Below the pieces are notes generated by a model. The model ran no database searches. It was not told the origin of the DNA and worked only from the letters and a program-made list of their open reading frames with translations. Position numbers and translations under genes: made by a program. This document shows positions 1 to 37,803 of a stretch of 64,000 nucleotides of DNA, piece after piece. The stretch's first letter is position 1. Each line of letters opens with the position of its first letter. Origin of the DNA: Euglena gracilis (lineage: Eukaryota; Euglenida; Euglenophyceae; Euglenales); assembly GCA_039621445.1 (NCBI GenBank), contig CP154956.1:16161508-16225507 (forward strand), read 5' to 3'.

Positions 1-382
1 GCATGGCGCCGCTTAAAACGGACCAGCGAACTGATCCGGACTTGGTGTCAAACTGAGTCCAGAAAAATGCAAACCACAAAAAAAGCCCGCTAATCAGCAA
101 ATTACATGGGGTTCGCTTTCTGACACCGAAATTTTGAGCTTGGCAGTCCATTTTTGAATCATTGTATCCCAATCCCAGTCAATCATGGACCCTCCACAGC
201 AGAAAAAAATCTGTTACCATCCAACTGCCCTTTGGGAGGCTGGATGGGAATTAAAAGCCATCGATGGTGAAAGCTGCTGGCAGGACCCCAAGCGTGCCCC
301 AGGGTCGCCAACACGCCTGGGAGGTGGTCAGCCCTAATTTTTTTTTGGGCCTTTGGGCGGACCCACCTCCCCTGTGCTGCAG

Positions 383-2485
383 AGGTGCTGGAGCACCTCC
401 CGCCAGGCGCCACCCGGCCCTGGCATCGCCTGTACACTGTGTCCATCCCCGACGACCTGGAGGACGGCGCCGATGAGGACGACTACAAACGCCGGGAGGG
501 CTTTGGTGACCGCCCAGCCAACGCCTCAAAGCCGCAGGCGGAAGGGAGGGGGGCAACATGTGCCCAGTCTGATTTCCCGCAACCTCGAACCCCGGGTTTA
601 AAGCCCTGCCCCCATTGGGAATCCAGGTATGGTATGACAGCATTTTTTCTGTTCTACACGGAGGTGCGGATGCTTTCCCCATCTATTCGCAGCATTTTAT
701 TTTTTTAGTATGCCAAACCAACCACTCCTTGTACCTGCAAAAACATACAGAGAGGGAACACACACAGAATGCACGGGCTTGTGCCCCTATCGCACAGTTT
801 TCTGTGCAGCCGCCCATTGTCGTCAAAGTTTCTGGGGACCCCGGCTTGGTCAGTGCGCTGTGTGCATCGGAAAGAGTCAGGTTTGAGAGTCTGCGAGAGC
901 GCCGCCCAGAAATTGTCCTGGCACCAGCCGATTTGGCGTCACTGGAGGTTGTCAGCCCCCAGCACTGGCCAGCCAACCAGGTGGCTGTTTCCCTGGGAGG
1001 GAGGGAGGCATCCGGACTGCATGGCCCTCCTTGCAAAATGGAGAGTGTCTCCTCCTATTTTCCCACCACCTTTCTGTGAAGGAAACAGCTACATTTGTCA
1101 ATCATTTCAACAGCGGCTCTCTCCACGCTTTTTTTTTTTTGCCATTTTTATCTCTTCTGCCTCTTACTCTCCCCTTCTTTTCCAGCGTCCCTCAAACTCC
1201 CGCCTTCTTTCTCGGTGAAAAGCCACGGAGCTGGGGCTGGATGGGAGGGGTGGGTGGCCCAACCCCCGGGGAACAGCGATGGGGTTGCATCTGTTTTTTG
1301 AACCTGAACTTGAACACCCAAAATTCAGCCCCCCCCCCCCCCGGGTCTCCCCTGGGTGAATGGATGAGAACAGGCGTCTTTGAGAACCGGCGGAAGGCCG
1401 CACCCCCAGGGTAAAATGGGCAGGCCGGGGCGGAAACACTTTCTATCCGGGGGGGGGGTGTCAGGTTTTGGGGTGGGTCGTGCTGTAACCCCCCCCTAAT
1501 TGTAGAGCGGGTGCTCTTGTTGTGGACGCTCGCTTCGCCAGAGGGGGGGGGTGCTCTTCTATTTGGACCCTGCTCTTGTAGTGGACATCGCACACATTTT
1601 CCTACAGCGTTCCAGCGCCCAGTCAGTTTCCGGTCCCCTCAACCTCCCTTCCTCCACCTAAACCGGCAGCCAAGCGCAAACGGCAGCCGAGGTTGGAAGA
1701 ATTGTTTAGCCGCTGAGCTCTGGGAAGCTTGCCTTTTTGAGGCAATTTACAAACCTTGCCACAATCACATGGAATGACTTGCCTTGCTTCTGCTTGCATT
1801 GATTTTCCAGGGGGGTGCTCTTGTAGTGGACGCTCGCTTCGCCAGAGGGGGGGGTGCTCTACTATTTGGACCCTGTTCTTGTAGAGGGCATGCACTACTA
1901 TCAGGGGGGGGTTAGCGCAGTGTGATCATTGGCTGCAGGGGAGAGGATGGCGACGACTTTGAGGACGGAGACGGTGAGGAGGGCGACAAGGCTGCCCCAC
2001 TGGCGAGGGCGGCATGCCCCACAGGCGCTCTGATGCGGCGTCTGGGGACGCCAAAGTTCCCATGTGGGAATCAATTAGGACACCTTGGAAAATGGGCACC
2101 TCAAAAAATTTCGACAGTTTCCACCGTGTGAGGTTGCTACCTTCCCTCTTTGCCTCCTCAGCAGTTGTCACCGTCTGTACTCGCTGACCTGTCATGCGGA
2201 AAAGTTCGTCACCAGTGTAAGTGTCGATTCGTCAGGTGACACTTTCGGTGATGACAGGACACTGACACCGGTGTCCAAAAGGTGCAGGCTTCTTCTTATT
2301 CACCCTACATCCAATTGTGTGACTGGTTTTCAGAGTGAGTGACTGGTGGGGGGGGGTGATGCGTCCTCGCCGCTCCACCTGCCTATGGTGGCGCATGGGA
2401 GGAGGGGGATGATGGCGAAGCGGCTGATGCGGACAGCGGTCTGAAGCGGAAGCGGGAGGAGGGTGACGAGGGGAAAGATGAATGA
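383..2485 (+). CDS. 3' end of a gene for an acidic-tailed, probably nuclear protein (partial)
   Basis: Three exons can be chained: about 383-499, 1944-2008 and 2402-2485. The first reads in part VLEHLPPGATRPWHRLYT, then IPDDLEDGADEDDYKRRE. The second is acidic (EDGDDFEDGDGEEGD) and the third ends GLKRKREEGDEGKDE followed by TGA at 2483-2485. The chain keeps one reading frame if the first two introns use GC donors (GAGG|GC at 500 and AGG|GC at 2009) and AG acceptors. Upstream exons lie outside the window. The long Asp/Glu stretches and the LKRKR cluster suggest a nuclear or nucleolar acidic tail, as in many histone chaperones and ribosome-biogenesis factors, but I do not recognise the family. 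The splice choices are inferred from frame and composition. Confidence 0.5.
1505..1895. repeat. Two copies of a GTGCTCTTGTAGTGGACGCT element
   Basis: A segment near 1511-1590 and another near 1816-1890 share the text GTGCTCTTG..GTGGACGCTCGCTTCGCCAGAG, a G-run, then GTGCTCT.CTATTTGGACCCTG. They are direct repeats about 305 bases apart inside an intron of the acidic-tail gene. A related design occurs near 21.9 and 22.2 kb. Confidence 0.7.
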
Positions 2486-4659
2486 GGTGTGTGGCTGTGT
2501 GCACCTGACACATGTGTGATGTACACCTGATGCATGTTGAGAAAACGAGTGGATTTTATGAATGTGTTTGGACGTGTCCATTTGGATGCATTCTTTTCAA
2601 AAGGATTCCCCTTTCTCGTCCCAAAGAGATGAACACGTAGCCTTTCTTTCTGCCTTTCAGGTCCGTTCCGTCCTGCAAACCAGCAGACGTTTGTGTTCTG
2701 AACACAATGCCCAGGGATCATCTTCCGTTCCCCCATTTTGGAATCAGTTTATTTGTTGTAATACCCCCCCATCCTTGCCCAACATTGTAGGAACCCGGTC
2801 GGTGGGCAAGGGGGGGGGTAGGTTGGTTGTGAATGAACCATTGAACCGTTATAATTCTATGTCTTCTGTCCTGTGGTAATACAATATATCATCAATTCAT
2901 TCCCATCCACAGGAAAACACTGGATTTTTTTTGGATGGTCTCTGCTTCACGCTGCTGACCCCGCGGTCCCTGTCAAATAATTCCTGTCTCCAGGTACTCT
3001 GAATATTGCTGTGTGGCTGGCCACCCCCGTTTTCCTTGCTGCCCACATCGTGGTCTGCTGCCAAAAACGGTGGGGAACGGGGCATCTCTTGAGCCAAAAG
3101 AAACTCCGCCCGGTGGGGGTCCAGTCAACAGCTTTTTCCAGATGGTTGCCAAAATTGAAAAATGCGAAAAATACAGAAGATCAGTTTTCCCTCGTCAGGA
3201 ACCAAAAACCGAAACCAAAAAAATCCGTTACCGTCCAGTCGCTCGCATGGACAGGAACTAAACCTTGTCGATGGGGGGTGTCTGAGTTTCAACCCCTGGT
3301 CGGGCCGGTTCCACCTGGGGGGGGGGTCAGCCAGCAGCCTTTTTTTTTCCCAGCCAGTCCAAATTCCAAGCCTCTGGTGAACCCCCTGCTAAGCGACGCC
3401 CTGGTGTCTGGTGGGGAAACACGTGCCTCCCGGACACGTGCTGGAAAGTGTTCTGTTCGTGAAGCACCCCCCCCGCCAAATGGAACCCTCTGCCACAAAC
3501 GTGGGAACCCCCCCCCACAAAGTGTTTGATTGGCGACTAAAGTCAGGTCGCCTGATGTTTGAGGTGAGTGCGGAACGGCCCCAGGGTTGGATTCCGTGCG
3601 CAGCAAGCTGCCATGGGTTTGCACTCAGCCCCGCACCCTCCACGCCACGCAGTGCCCCACTATGTGTTGCCGCGGAAGGATTCCTGTTCGGCCTGGTGGT
3701 GGAGGATGGCTCTGTTGTCCCCAGAATAGTCAAAGTTTTCTTTCCGGCATTTTGCGGCGAAAAAAAAATTTTATTGGCATTTTTGCCATTGTGCCAAAAT
3801 TTTTGCCATTTTCAGCCGACTTTGGGAAGCAAACGTTTCCGGCCCGACGCTTCATGGTGGGTCAAAAATTGGTCACCCAGACCGCGCCACTGTTTGGGGG
3901 TGTGTCCCCCCACTCCTCGGAGGGGGAGGGTCCGAGCCATAGGCAGTCTGAAGCAAAGGTTAACAACATAGGAAGATTGGACCATGGTTGCAGTTATTCT
4001 CAGGGGGGATTGATATCCACAATTTTCTGCAATTTCCCACAAATTCCCCGAATTTTTTCTTCAATTTTTTCGCTTTCTGCAATTTCCACATAAAACCTGA
4101 AATTGAAGGCGAAATGAGTTCCACCCATTCCCGGAACGTTTCACAGGGGAACCCAGGAGCTTTTTTGTTATTTTGTTGCAAATTTGGGGGCCTGGGGGAA
4201 TCTGTGGGGGCATGGGGGGCGGGGGGTTGTTAGGTGCTGGATGCCTCGGTTGCACAGGTCAGGGATCTTCTGCGGTTCTGGGTGGGTCCGGGCCACACCA
4301 TTGCTTAAGGTGTGCCCGAGCTCGGTTTTTTTTTTGGAGTGACTGACTGGTTTTTGGCTCCAGACCTCCCACCCGGAGCCCAAGGCGCCAGAAAATTTTT
4401 GGGATTTTTGACCAAAATCCTTTGATGTTTGCCCATTTGTTTGGCCGAGTGCCAAAGTGACTGACCCCGGGGGGGGTAAGAAGTGGGTGACTGGTTTTTG
4501 AAAAGTGACTGACTGGTTTTTTGAAAGCGGAAAGTGACCCCGGGGGTCGGTAAGCAATGGTATGGTCCGGTCTGGGCTCCCCTGGACGAGGCTGAAGGTC
4601 GAGCAAGTCAAAAAATGACGCCAAAAATTGCCTGGGGATGTGGGGTACTGTAGGGTATT

Positions 4660-4884
4660 GTGGGGGATTTACTTTACGCCATCGCCCAACACAAGCTTGC
4701 TTTCCTTTTCGGGAGGTTGAGGGGTCCAAATGAGTTTGCCAAAAATGAGCACCATGATGAATACAACTGGCGTCATTATGGACAGCATCCCACAAAGGTC
4801 ATTGATGCAGTACCTCTGTGGTTGATATCTGGGGTGAGCATTTGTACTTTGGGATGCGCTGAACAATTTCTCATGGGAGGGTGA
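4660..4884 (+). pseudogene. WRKY-like zinc-finger fragment, probably transposon-derived
   Basis: One frame reads DEYNWRHYGQHPTKV around 4757-4800. This resembles the WRKYGQ heptad and flanking residues of WRKY/GCM1/FLYWCH-type domains, with His replacing Lys. These domains occur in plant and protist transcription factors and in Mutator-like transposases. The frame stops at 4882-4884, and I see no following Cys/His zinc ligands, so it is a fragment. The surrounding DNA is repeat-like. Chance resemblance of a short motif is possible. Confidence 0.35.
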
Positions 4885-5639
4885 ACACAGGAGTGGGTTT
4901 TTTTGAACTTTTTTCGATTTTGTCGAAATTTGTGCATATGCATTCCTGTGTTAGTATTTTTTTTGCTTAGATGTAGATTTCATTTGGAACATATATTTTT
5001 AAGTTTAGTGACCTGGGGGGTGCAAGGTATTAAGTGAGCGGTGGTTTTGCGGGGGGGGGAGAGGGGGGTCAGACCCCCTCAGTGGGATCCAGACCACCCC
5101 CACCTCCCTCATTCAGAAAAATTTCTGGCGCTTTGTGCCGGGGAAGATGAAGAGGGGGGGGTCCGGGCCAAAAATTGAAAAATCCAGCCACCCACCCCAG
5201 GGACTAAGTGATTGTATGGCCCTGGGGGGGGGGTCCCATTTGTGGGGGTGAATTTTGGGGCCAATTTTTTTTTCAGCGCTTCAGACTGAAAATGGAGGAA
5301 AGGCCCGCCTCCGGTGGGATACCTACTCAGCCCGACCCCCCCCCCCCCCAGGGGCTCGGCCCGGACCCACCAACCCACCCCGGAGGGGGGTTGGGTCGGA
5401 CCCCCCTGTGAAAAAATATTGCCAGCTCAAAGCGCCGGAAAAACTTTTTGGGCCTTGAAAAAAGCCCAGAAATGGCGTTCTTGTTGTGCACGTCTTTTTT
5501 AAAAAATCAGGTTAAACATTCGCCAAGAATTGTCGGCATGCAACCACCAAAGTGACCCGGTGCCGAAGGCTCTGGAAAGAAATTTTGGCTTTTTTTTCAT
5601 GCCTGTGGTCAAATTTCCTTTGGATAACAGAGTGGCCGA

Positions 5640-5830
5640 CCCCTACCCGGGGGGGGGGGGCAGTGACTGACTGGTTTCTGAAGAAAGTGACTGACTGGTT
5701 TTGGGAAGAGTGGAATTGACCCCCTCCCCCCTCCCAAGGTCGGTAGAAAATCGGTTGGGGGGTTGGTACCCCCCCCCAGGGGGTGGGTAGGTGGGTGGGT
5801 CCTGGGCCCACCCCTTCCCCCGAGTCCTGA
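5640..5830. repeat. GTGACTGACTGG family repeat
   Basis: A C/G-run hairpin core is followed by two copies of AGTGACTGACTGGTTT and a GGTCGGTA end. Similar copies lie near 4330-4560, 14580-14690, 20990-21290 and 33460-33545. All sit in introns or intergenic DNA. Confidence 0.7.
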
Positions 5831-6044
5831 AAGTCCTCTGACTTCGAAATATTTTTGCACCTTCTTCTTTCCTCTGACAGAAGCTTTCGACATTTTTTTT
5901 TGTCATCAGTGAATGTCGGATTTTTTTCAAAACTTTTTAAGGGGTTTAAGGCGTTTTTTTTAAAGGCTTTTTAAGGTTTTGTAAGGCATTTTGAAAATTG
6001 TGAAGAACTTTTAAGGCGTCTATTTTCTAAGGTTTTCCCCCCCT

Positions 6045-6790
6045 CCCATGGGGGAGGGACCCTGGGAGGCCTCCCCAGGGCGGTCCTTGAGGGATGGGGA
6101 AGTTTTTCTTCCTTTACTTCTTAAGGAGACCCCCCCTTTGGGCCAAATGGACTGCCAAGGTCCGAACTGGGGTTTGAACGGGGTCGAAAATCAAAAAGTC
6201 GAAAAACGCAAATTTTTTGACGTTTTGGGTGGATGGGCGATGGTCCAAGGATGTGAGGAATCCCGATGTCGACCTGTTCTCGCCGAAAAATGAAAAATCT
6301 CTTTGTCCATTTTCGGGTGTCTTTTTTTCACTTAATTTGCTGGGACAGCGAAGTATTTTTTTTTATTTCCTTCCAAGGCCTCCCCCTCCCCCCTCCCCCC
6401 ATTCAATACCCTGGGCCAAGGAACGGAGTCAGCAAGGTCTCACTCTTTAAAAAGATATCTGGGCACCACGGAAATGCACAGGCAACCCTCAATGGACACG
6501 ATGTTTTCTTTTTCCCGTTAAGGACCGCCCTGGGCCTGGGGACGGCAAACGGCCGATCTGGGGTGCAATGGGGTCGAACATTGAAAGGACGAAAAACCCA
6601 TTTTTGGGCGGTTTGGGTGGATGGGCGATGGTCCAAGGAGGCCAGAAATCGCTTTTTTCCTGACGTGGTCGAAGTTTTGCCAAAATACGGCCATTTCCCC
6701 GGCCATTTTTCCTGTGGGTTTTTCATTGAATGTGCTGGGACGGGACTTTTTTTTTTTTGCTCAAGGGGTGCCTGGGAATGCATCAACGAA
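6045..6790. repeat. GGTGGATGGGCGATGGTCCAA family, two copies
   Basis: Both parts, near 6070-6360 and 6480-6760, share a GGACCGCCC-type motif, a short GAAAAACGCA/GAAAAACCCA box, GGTGGATGGGCGATGGTCCA, and a tail with TGAATGTGCTGGGACGG. A third copy lies near 59985-60300 and a weaker one near 41095-41200. This looks like a dispersed element of about 300 bp. Confidence 0.6.
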
Positions 6791-8355
6791 CCAGCTTTTT
6801 TGCTGTGCCCCTTGTGGGTTTTTTTGAGTTATTTGCATCCTCTTCAATTTTGACGTTTTTGAGGGCCTGTGTTTTGTGTGGCAAGCCAGCCTTTGCATTT
6901 TCTTTGTTCTTGTAACATTTCTCCCGGCCTTTTGAGGTGGGTTTTAGCTTCACGAGCTTCGTATGGGTCTGCCGACTCCGCACCAGCTTATCACAGTCCG
7001 TATCGGGTCCCCTCCCTGTCAAAGAGCTCCCTACAGTCGACATAACCACTTGGGATGTCACAGTTCGTCCACCGCGGCGTTCCTGGACTCAGATTTCTGA
7101 CGAGCGCCGTACGGTGGTTTCTCACATGAGTTGCGGTCAATGTCGTATGCCTGCCGGAAATGTCTGGATGAAAAATGACCAGAATAAACTGTTTTGATTT
7201 CAGAGGAAAGTTTACTGAATAAATTCTGGATGGAACGTCACAATTGTTTTTTTGTGTCTAACGGATTAGAATGGAACTTTTGAAAAGCAATTGCTTCTTG
7301 TTTCTCTCGACGCTCCAGATTCTCCAAACCTACCCTTGACGAAATATTTTTTTTCAGGATCATTCATTTGTTCATTAACCCAAGTGCTCCTCAGACAGTG
7401 CCAGGGTGTGGGTAAAGCAGAATATTTTAGGAAAACTCATCAAATGGGGGTGGGTGGCCTTTTTGAGTTTTGGGGGGACTCTGTCTTTTGGGCTGTGCAC
7501 AGGTGGGTACCATGGGTTTTGAATGAAGCCTGGTCGTATCCATATTGATCGGGGGTTGATGTCAGAAAGTATCTTGTGCTGATGGAGAGCGTGCCATTCT
7601 CCCATGTGCTCATCCCACAGAAGAAATCTTTTTTTATGTTCCCTCCAAACGAAATTGTGCACTTTATTTCGTTACCTCTGGAGTAACCCCCCTCCCCCAA
7701 ATAAACTCCAAAATAAGACCCCCCTCCCCCGCTGGAGGTTGCAAGTCGCTGGAGGGAGTTTTTCCCAATGAGGATTTACCCAAAATCCCAATTTCAAGCA
7801 TGAAATCGATGAAGACTTGGATTTTTTTTTGGCGTTTCTGAGACCCCAAAGATTCAAATTATACCAAACACATGGCGCGCAGGTCCAAAGAACATTTTTC
7901 GCGCTTTCGGGAACCCGAAAAATTGCTTTTTTGGGGGTCCCAGTCGGTTAAGAAAAACTCCCTAACCCCCCAAACCCCTGGGGACGGGCCCAGAAATAAG
8001 TCCCAGGCCTTATTTGGGGGGGGGGGGTCAGTGTTCTGATGTGCTTTTGTGTCGTGGGCAAGTTTACAGCAAGTGTTGGTGTGCGACGCTTGTTCCAAAC
8101 ATTTTTCCAACAGAACATGGGCGTGCCCTGGGTCGCTCATCCCGGAAGTGAATGCAGACCCGACCCAGTTCAGATTCGATCCGAGCACGTCCCGCGGGGT
8201 TTCCCTGCTTTCCTGCATCAAACCCTTCTTTTCAACCCCGTCATAGTGCCAGAGTTTGTTTTTTTTTAAGTTTGTGACCCTGGGGGGGGGAGGGTGGTTG
8301 GGTGGTTCCGGGCTGAGCCCCCTCCCCCCCAGGAGGTGGGGTCCCCCCCCCCAGA

Positions 8356-8495
8356 AATTGGCATGCCCGAGAACCTGTCAGGGTCCCGCCCGGGAAACAC
8401 TTCTCATTGACTTTCCGTTGAAATGCCCTACCCCGGAAACTGTCAGGTCCCCGGTGCCGGCCAACCTGTCAGGTGACAGTTTCCGGGGGGGGGGA
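8356..8495. repeat. GAACCTGTCAGG family repeat
   Basis: GCCCGAGAACCTGTCAGGGT, a CCCGCCCGGGAAAC box and ACCTGTCAGGTGACAGTT ahead of a G-run recur near 63078-63170, just after the last alpha-kinase exon. The internal ACCTGTCAGGTGACAG is nearly palindromic. Confidence 0.7.
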
Positions 8496-8566
8496 CTTGC
8501 AGTGGTACCCCACCAGAGGCGTGGTTTTCCTCTGTGTTCGGGCCCAACAAACCTCTGGATGGGACT

Positions 8567-8770
8567 TCGGCTTCCACAGACCATCCCTGCTGCCTGCGGC
8601 ACGGTCCCTGGCGCCCGTCGGTCCGGGGCCAGCCAGTGTGCCAGCGGGCCGCTTCCGCCGCGCCGCAGCGCTGGCCGGCCGCCGGTGCGGCGCAGTGCGG
8701 CGAGCCGCGCGATGAAGCGCAGCCTGGAGCAGGCCAGGGCCAGGCGCCTGTTGGGGACACTTTCAGCTCA
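8567..8770 (+). other. GC-rich island, candidate exon of unknown gene
   Basis: The island is much richer in G+C than its surroundings and has no long homopolymers, which is how real exons look in this window. One frame has an ATG at 8712 followed by KRSLEQARARRLLG. All three + frames stay open for a long way, so the frame is not decided. It could be a first exon, a promoter-proximal GC island, or an exon on the other strand. I do not recognise the product. Confidence 0.3.
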
Positions 8771-8939
8771 TCCCCCCCCCCCCGGGTGCGAGCCGGGATA
8801 AAGACCTCCCCCCGCCTCGTCAAACTTTGTCCAAGCTACCCCCAGAGGTGCTTCCACAAAAGAAAGTTGTCTCCGTGGCCAAGCACCTGCCCCCCCCCCA
8901 ATGTCCAATCCCCCCTTTGTCTAACGACCCCCCCCATCC

Positions 8940-9185
8940 CCGGTCGCAAGACACCGTTTCGGAGGTTTGGCCGAATATCCAGCCCGGCGTAAAGCGCTGG
9001 GCCGAAAAATTTGCGCCCAAAATCGGCCAAAAATTGGCCAAAATACCATTTTTGACACTTTTTGGGGCAAAAATTTGTCAAAGTTGCCCAATTTTTTTGC
9101 ATCAAAGCGCCGAAGGAAAATTTTGACCTTTTTGGGACGGGGGTCCCAGGTACCCGCCAACTTTTTTTTTGACCCCTTGTCCAAC
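8940..9185 (-). repeat. Inverted partial copy of the AAGCGCCGGGCC repeat family
   Basis: GGCGTAAAGCGCTGGGCCGA, GACCTTTTTGGGACGGGGGT and CCCAGGTACCC also occur in elements near 15100-15400 and 45300-45680. Here the arrangement is rearranged or reversed. No coding evidence was found. Confidence 0.5.
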
Positions 9186-9856
9186 GTCCCCCCGGTAAGC
9201 GGACAGAGGTTGCGGGTTGTTGGTCATAGGGGGGTTATGATATGACTGGGCATGACTGGGCACGACTGGGCGTGACTAGGCATGACTGGGTCTGGGATTC
9301 TGCGTGACCAGAGGTGTTTGCCTCTGGTCGCTGTGGCCTATGTTTCCGTGTGAAACGGAATTCTGGAACAAACATTGGGGCGTGGTCGGTCGCCCTTTCC
9401 CTATGCCCGGTGGGGGGGGTGAGTTGGGTAGTTTGGTGCCCGTGGCCTGGCTGCGAAGGGCCAGAGGAGGACGCGGCAGGCAAGCGCCATTCCTCTGGCA
9501 ATGTCCCAGATGGGCTGCAGGTACTGAACGCCTTTCCAGGGATTCGTGCTTATCCTGAAACGGATGACTACGGATGCTGCGAATATCTATGGATAGCTGC
9601 ACATATGGGGTTGGTAATGGTTGATGAGGACTTTTGATTAAGGGGGAGGGGAGGTGGTCTCGTACAACAGTGTACATCAGCGTATCCGATGCACGTTTTT
9701 TGGGGGGGCTGTGGTGTTTGGATGTTTCAGAGGTTGTATCACACTCAATCTGCCTTTCCGTATTGTATTTCAACTTTCCTCTGGTGGTTTTGAAGTCTCG
9801 TCCTCCTAACTGTCAAACGTGGTTGTACAGTCACCCCTCAGCCCTGTGATTGGAAA

Positions 9857-22958
<13,102 letters not shown>

Positions 22959-23482
22959 CCTGCCTCCTTGCCCCCGCCAACCCCTGCCATCCAATAACCT
23001 TTGCCCGCCCACCGTTTTGCACGACGACTGTGTGACGCAACTCACTGCTGTGCTCCTGATGCACACCCAGTTTGTGATGCTGCTTGCGGCTCTGTTCCGG
23101 GTTCAAAATTTGATATGGGAAGGTACAGGTGTCCCAGTCCTGATGCATTAATGTACAAACCTTCCAGACTGCTCTTTTTTGAGGAAACCTCCAAAGAAGA
23201 AGTCCACAAGGTCAACAGATCTGGCTCGAAAAATTTGGCTCTGGCCAGATATATTTCACCACATAGTGCCAAATGGATTTCAAATTGGTGCCAAAAGCGT
23301 TTCTGCTGTCGCTTCTGCACGTCGATTGACAGTGTGCTGTCCTTCGTAAAGCCTGCAATTGGCACAATGGTTCTCACAACACGGGGAAGAGGGGCTGGCT
23401 AATGAACACACGCCGGGGGACCTGTGGTATGTTTTGGGATCCGACGGCGCCGCCTGCCTGGGCGCCTCCAGGCTACCCCAAG

Positions 23483-35931
<12,449 letters not shown>

Positions 35932-37125
35932 CCACGCCCCCCACCCCCGGGCGGGTCCCAGTGCTTTCCCTCCAGCCTCCTCCAAATTGTTCCCTGTCTT
36001 CGTGCCTGTCATAGATCCCAACACATGTTCGCCGCAGCGGAAATGCCTGTCTGCTGTGGTTAAAGTCAACCCTTTTCCCATCGGTGAGGCCTGTGGGGGG
36101 AAACCCCTCCCTCGCTGTCAGATTCCGTTCTGTGCACAGCAGCCGTTTTCGAGGTGGAATGATTGTCTGCATGCAGGATGGCGCCTTTGTGCGTGTCCAC
36201 CTTTGTTCTGTTGCATTTCATATAGATCAGCTTAAGGGGTGTACATTGGGGGTCGTGTGAAAATAACGTTGCGGGGAGGAAGGCCAAGATTTGTCCAGAT
36301 ACCATTTCACCCGTTCCTCACAAAGAACAACGTGGAAAAAAGGTGCATCTTTTGGAAAATCACGAAGTGGTGAAGAATCATCCGAAATGCCATAATGTTC
36401 TGTTGTCCGACGAAGAAAAGCATTAAATTTTCTTACAATTACAAAACAAACAAACAAACGAAACAAAGGCAAAAAAAAACAGCATGACAAAAAAATTCTT
36501 TTAGGAAAAGTGGTTATCCGTTCCATCAATGGTTTTGGCTCCTGCCCGAAATAGCTTTCCAGGCGGCAGGGGCCTTTTTGAAATAGCTTTCCAGGGGCCA
36601 AAGAGATCAGTCCATCATTATTTGCTTATGATTGAGGTTTCTATGTAGTCCCGATATTTACCTGCTTTCCACAGGAGCTGGGCTGTGGTGAAAAGGAACT
36701 TATGGGGGTGGGGTCTACGCTCTGGTGGGGAATCCCCACCCCCCTTTCCTGCTTTCCCATAGGCGTCAGTGTCGCCTTTTAGTGCCCAAGGGAATCATAC
36801 CCTGGAAGTGTTGCTGTGCCTCCTGTTTGAGCACCCCCCACCAGATTTCCTTCCCACCAGCACCCCCACACAGACTGGATCTGCGCAAGTTCACAGGGTG
36901 GGGGGGGGACTGCTCAAAGATGGGGGGTCGATATTTTCTAACAAATTTATGTCCGAAGTAAATAGACACAAGTTCAATTGTGCTCCTGGTGCACTTAGGC
37001 TGTGTATAATCAAACAAGTTAAACAGCAGTTGTTGTGTTGCAACTGAGAAACGGTGTGTGTTTTTTTTTGTGGAGAAGGGGGCAGTGCCTCAGTGCCCCT
37101 TTTGCCAACCGAGAAAAAAAATCAC
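35932..37125. other. Intergenic stretch after thiolase
   Basis: I see no exon. The sequence is of moderate composition without long G/C runs, and includes an (AAAC)n run near 36450. A polyadenylation signal cannot be fixed. Confidence 0.5.
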
Positions 37126-37126
37126 C

Positions 37127-37143
37127 CACCCACCCACCCACCC

Positions 37144-37174
<31 letters not shown>

Positions 37175-37242
37175 CACGCACGCACGCACGCACGCAGGCA
37201 CGCACGCACGCACGCACGCACGCGCGCGCGCACACACACGCA

Positions 37243-37274
<32 letters not shown>

Positions 37275-37288
37275 CACACACACACGCA

Positions 37289-37320
<32 letters not shown>

Positions 37321-37324
37321 CACA

Positions 37325-37385
<61 letters not shown>

Positions 37386-37446
37386 GCACGCACGCACACA
37401 CACACACACACACACACGCACGCACGCACGCACACACACACACACA

Positions 37447-37478
<32 letters not shown>

Positions 37479-37532
37479 CACACACACACGCACGCACGCA
37501 CACACACACACACACGCACACACACACACACA
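37127..37532. repeat. CACCC / CACG / CA microsatellite
   Basis: Alternating blocks of ACCC, (CACG)n and (CA)n over 400 bases. Long frames across it are artefacts. Confidence 0.97.
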
Positions 37533-37583
37533 CTTATTTTGTTACCACCTGTGTCATGCCTTGTTGGAGTTGAAGTCGATCCA

Positions 37584-37803
37584 ATGGCGCGCCATCGTGG
37601 CCCAGAGCATCACACCGCCACAGCTTCACCCAGCGATGGTTCGTTTCCTAAGCAGCGCCGGGGCCCGGCGAAGGGGGCCTTGCCCGAGTCGCCAGCCTCT
37701 CTCAGTGAAGCCTTTGTGCGTCCTGGCCATATGGACGAGCTGCGGCGGTCCATATCAAACTGTGCTGTAAAAGAAGCACAGCCTTTGCTTTGTTCTCTGT
37801 ATT
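37584..37803 (+). other. Unidentified open frame after the CACG tract
   Basis: Frame from ATG 37584 to a stop at 37802-37804. It reads in part SLSEAFVRPGHMDELRRSIS. It has normal amino-acid diversity but no recognised domain. A Lys-rich frame follows near 37987 (PKKKAKDYGTAETRKK). The two could be parts of a decayed element or an unrecognised gene. Confidence 0.25.

Larger units (their letters stand above)
2486..8550. other. Repeat-rich non-coding stretch
   Basis: I find no convincing host exon here. The stretch holds many runs of G or C, copies of the GTGACTGACTGG family (about 4330-4560 and 5640-5740), a G/C-run element near 5040-5450, two related copies of the GGTGGATGGGCGATGG family (about 6045-6440 and 6480-6790), and a family with GAACCTGTCAGG motifs (about 8356-8495). 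Open frames here are short and low in complexity, apart from the WRKY-like fragment listed separately. Confidence 0.6.

Noticed and set aside
8443-8823. 126-residue minus-strand frame over the GC-rich island
   Set aside because: High GC keeps all frames open. There is no motif or splice signal to prefer this strand.
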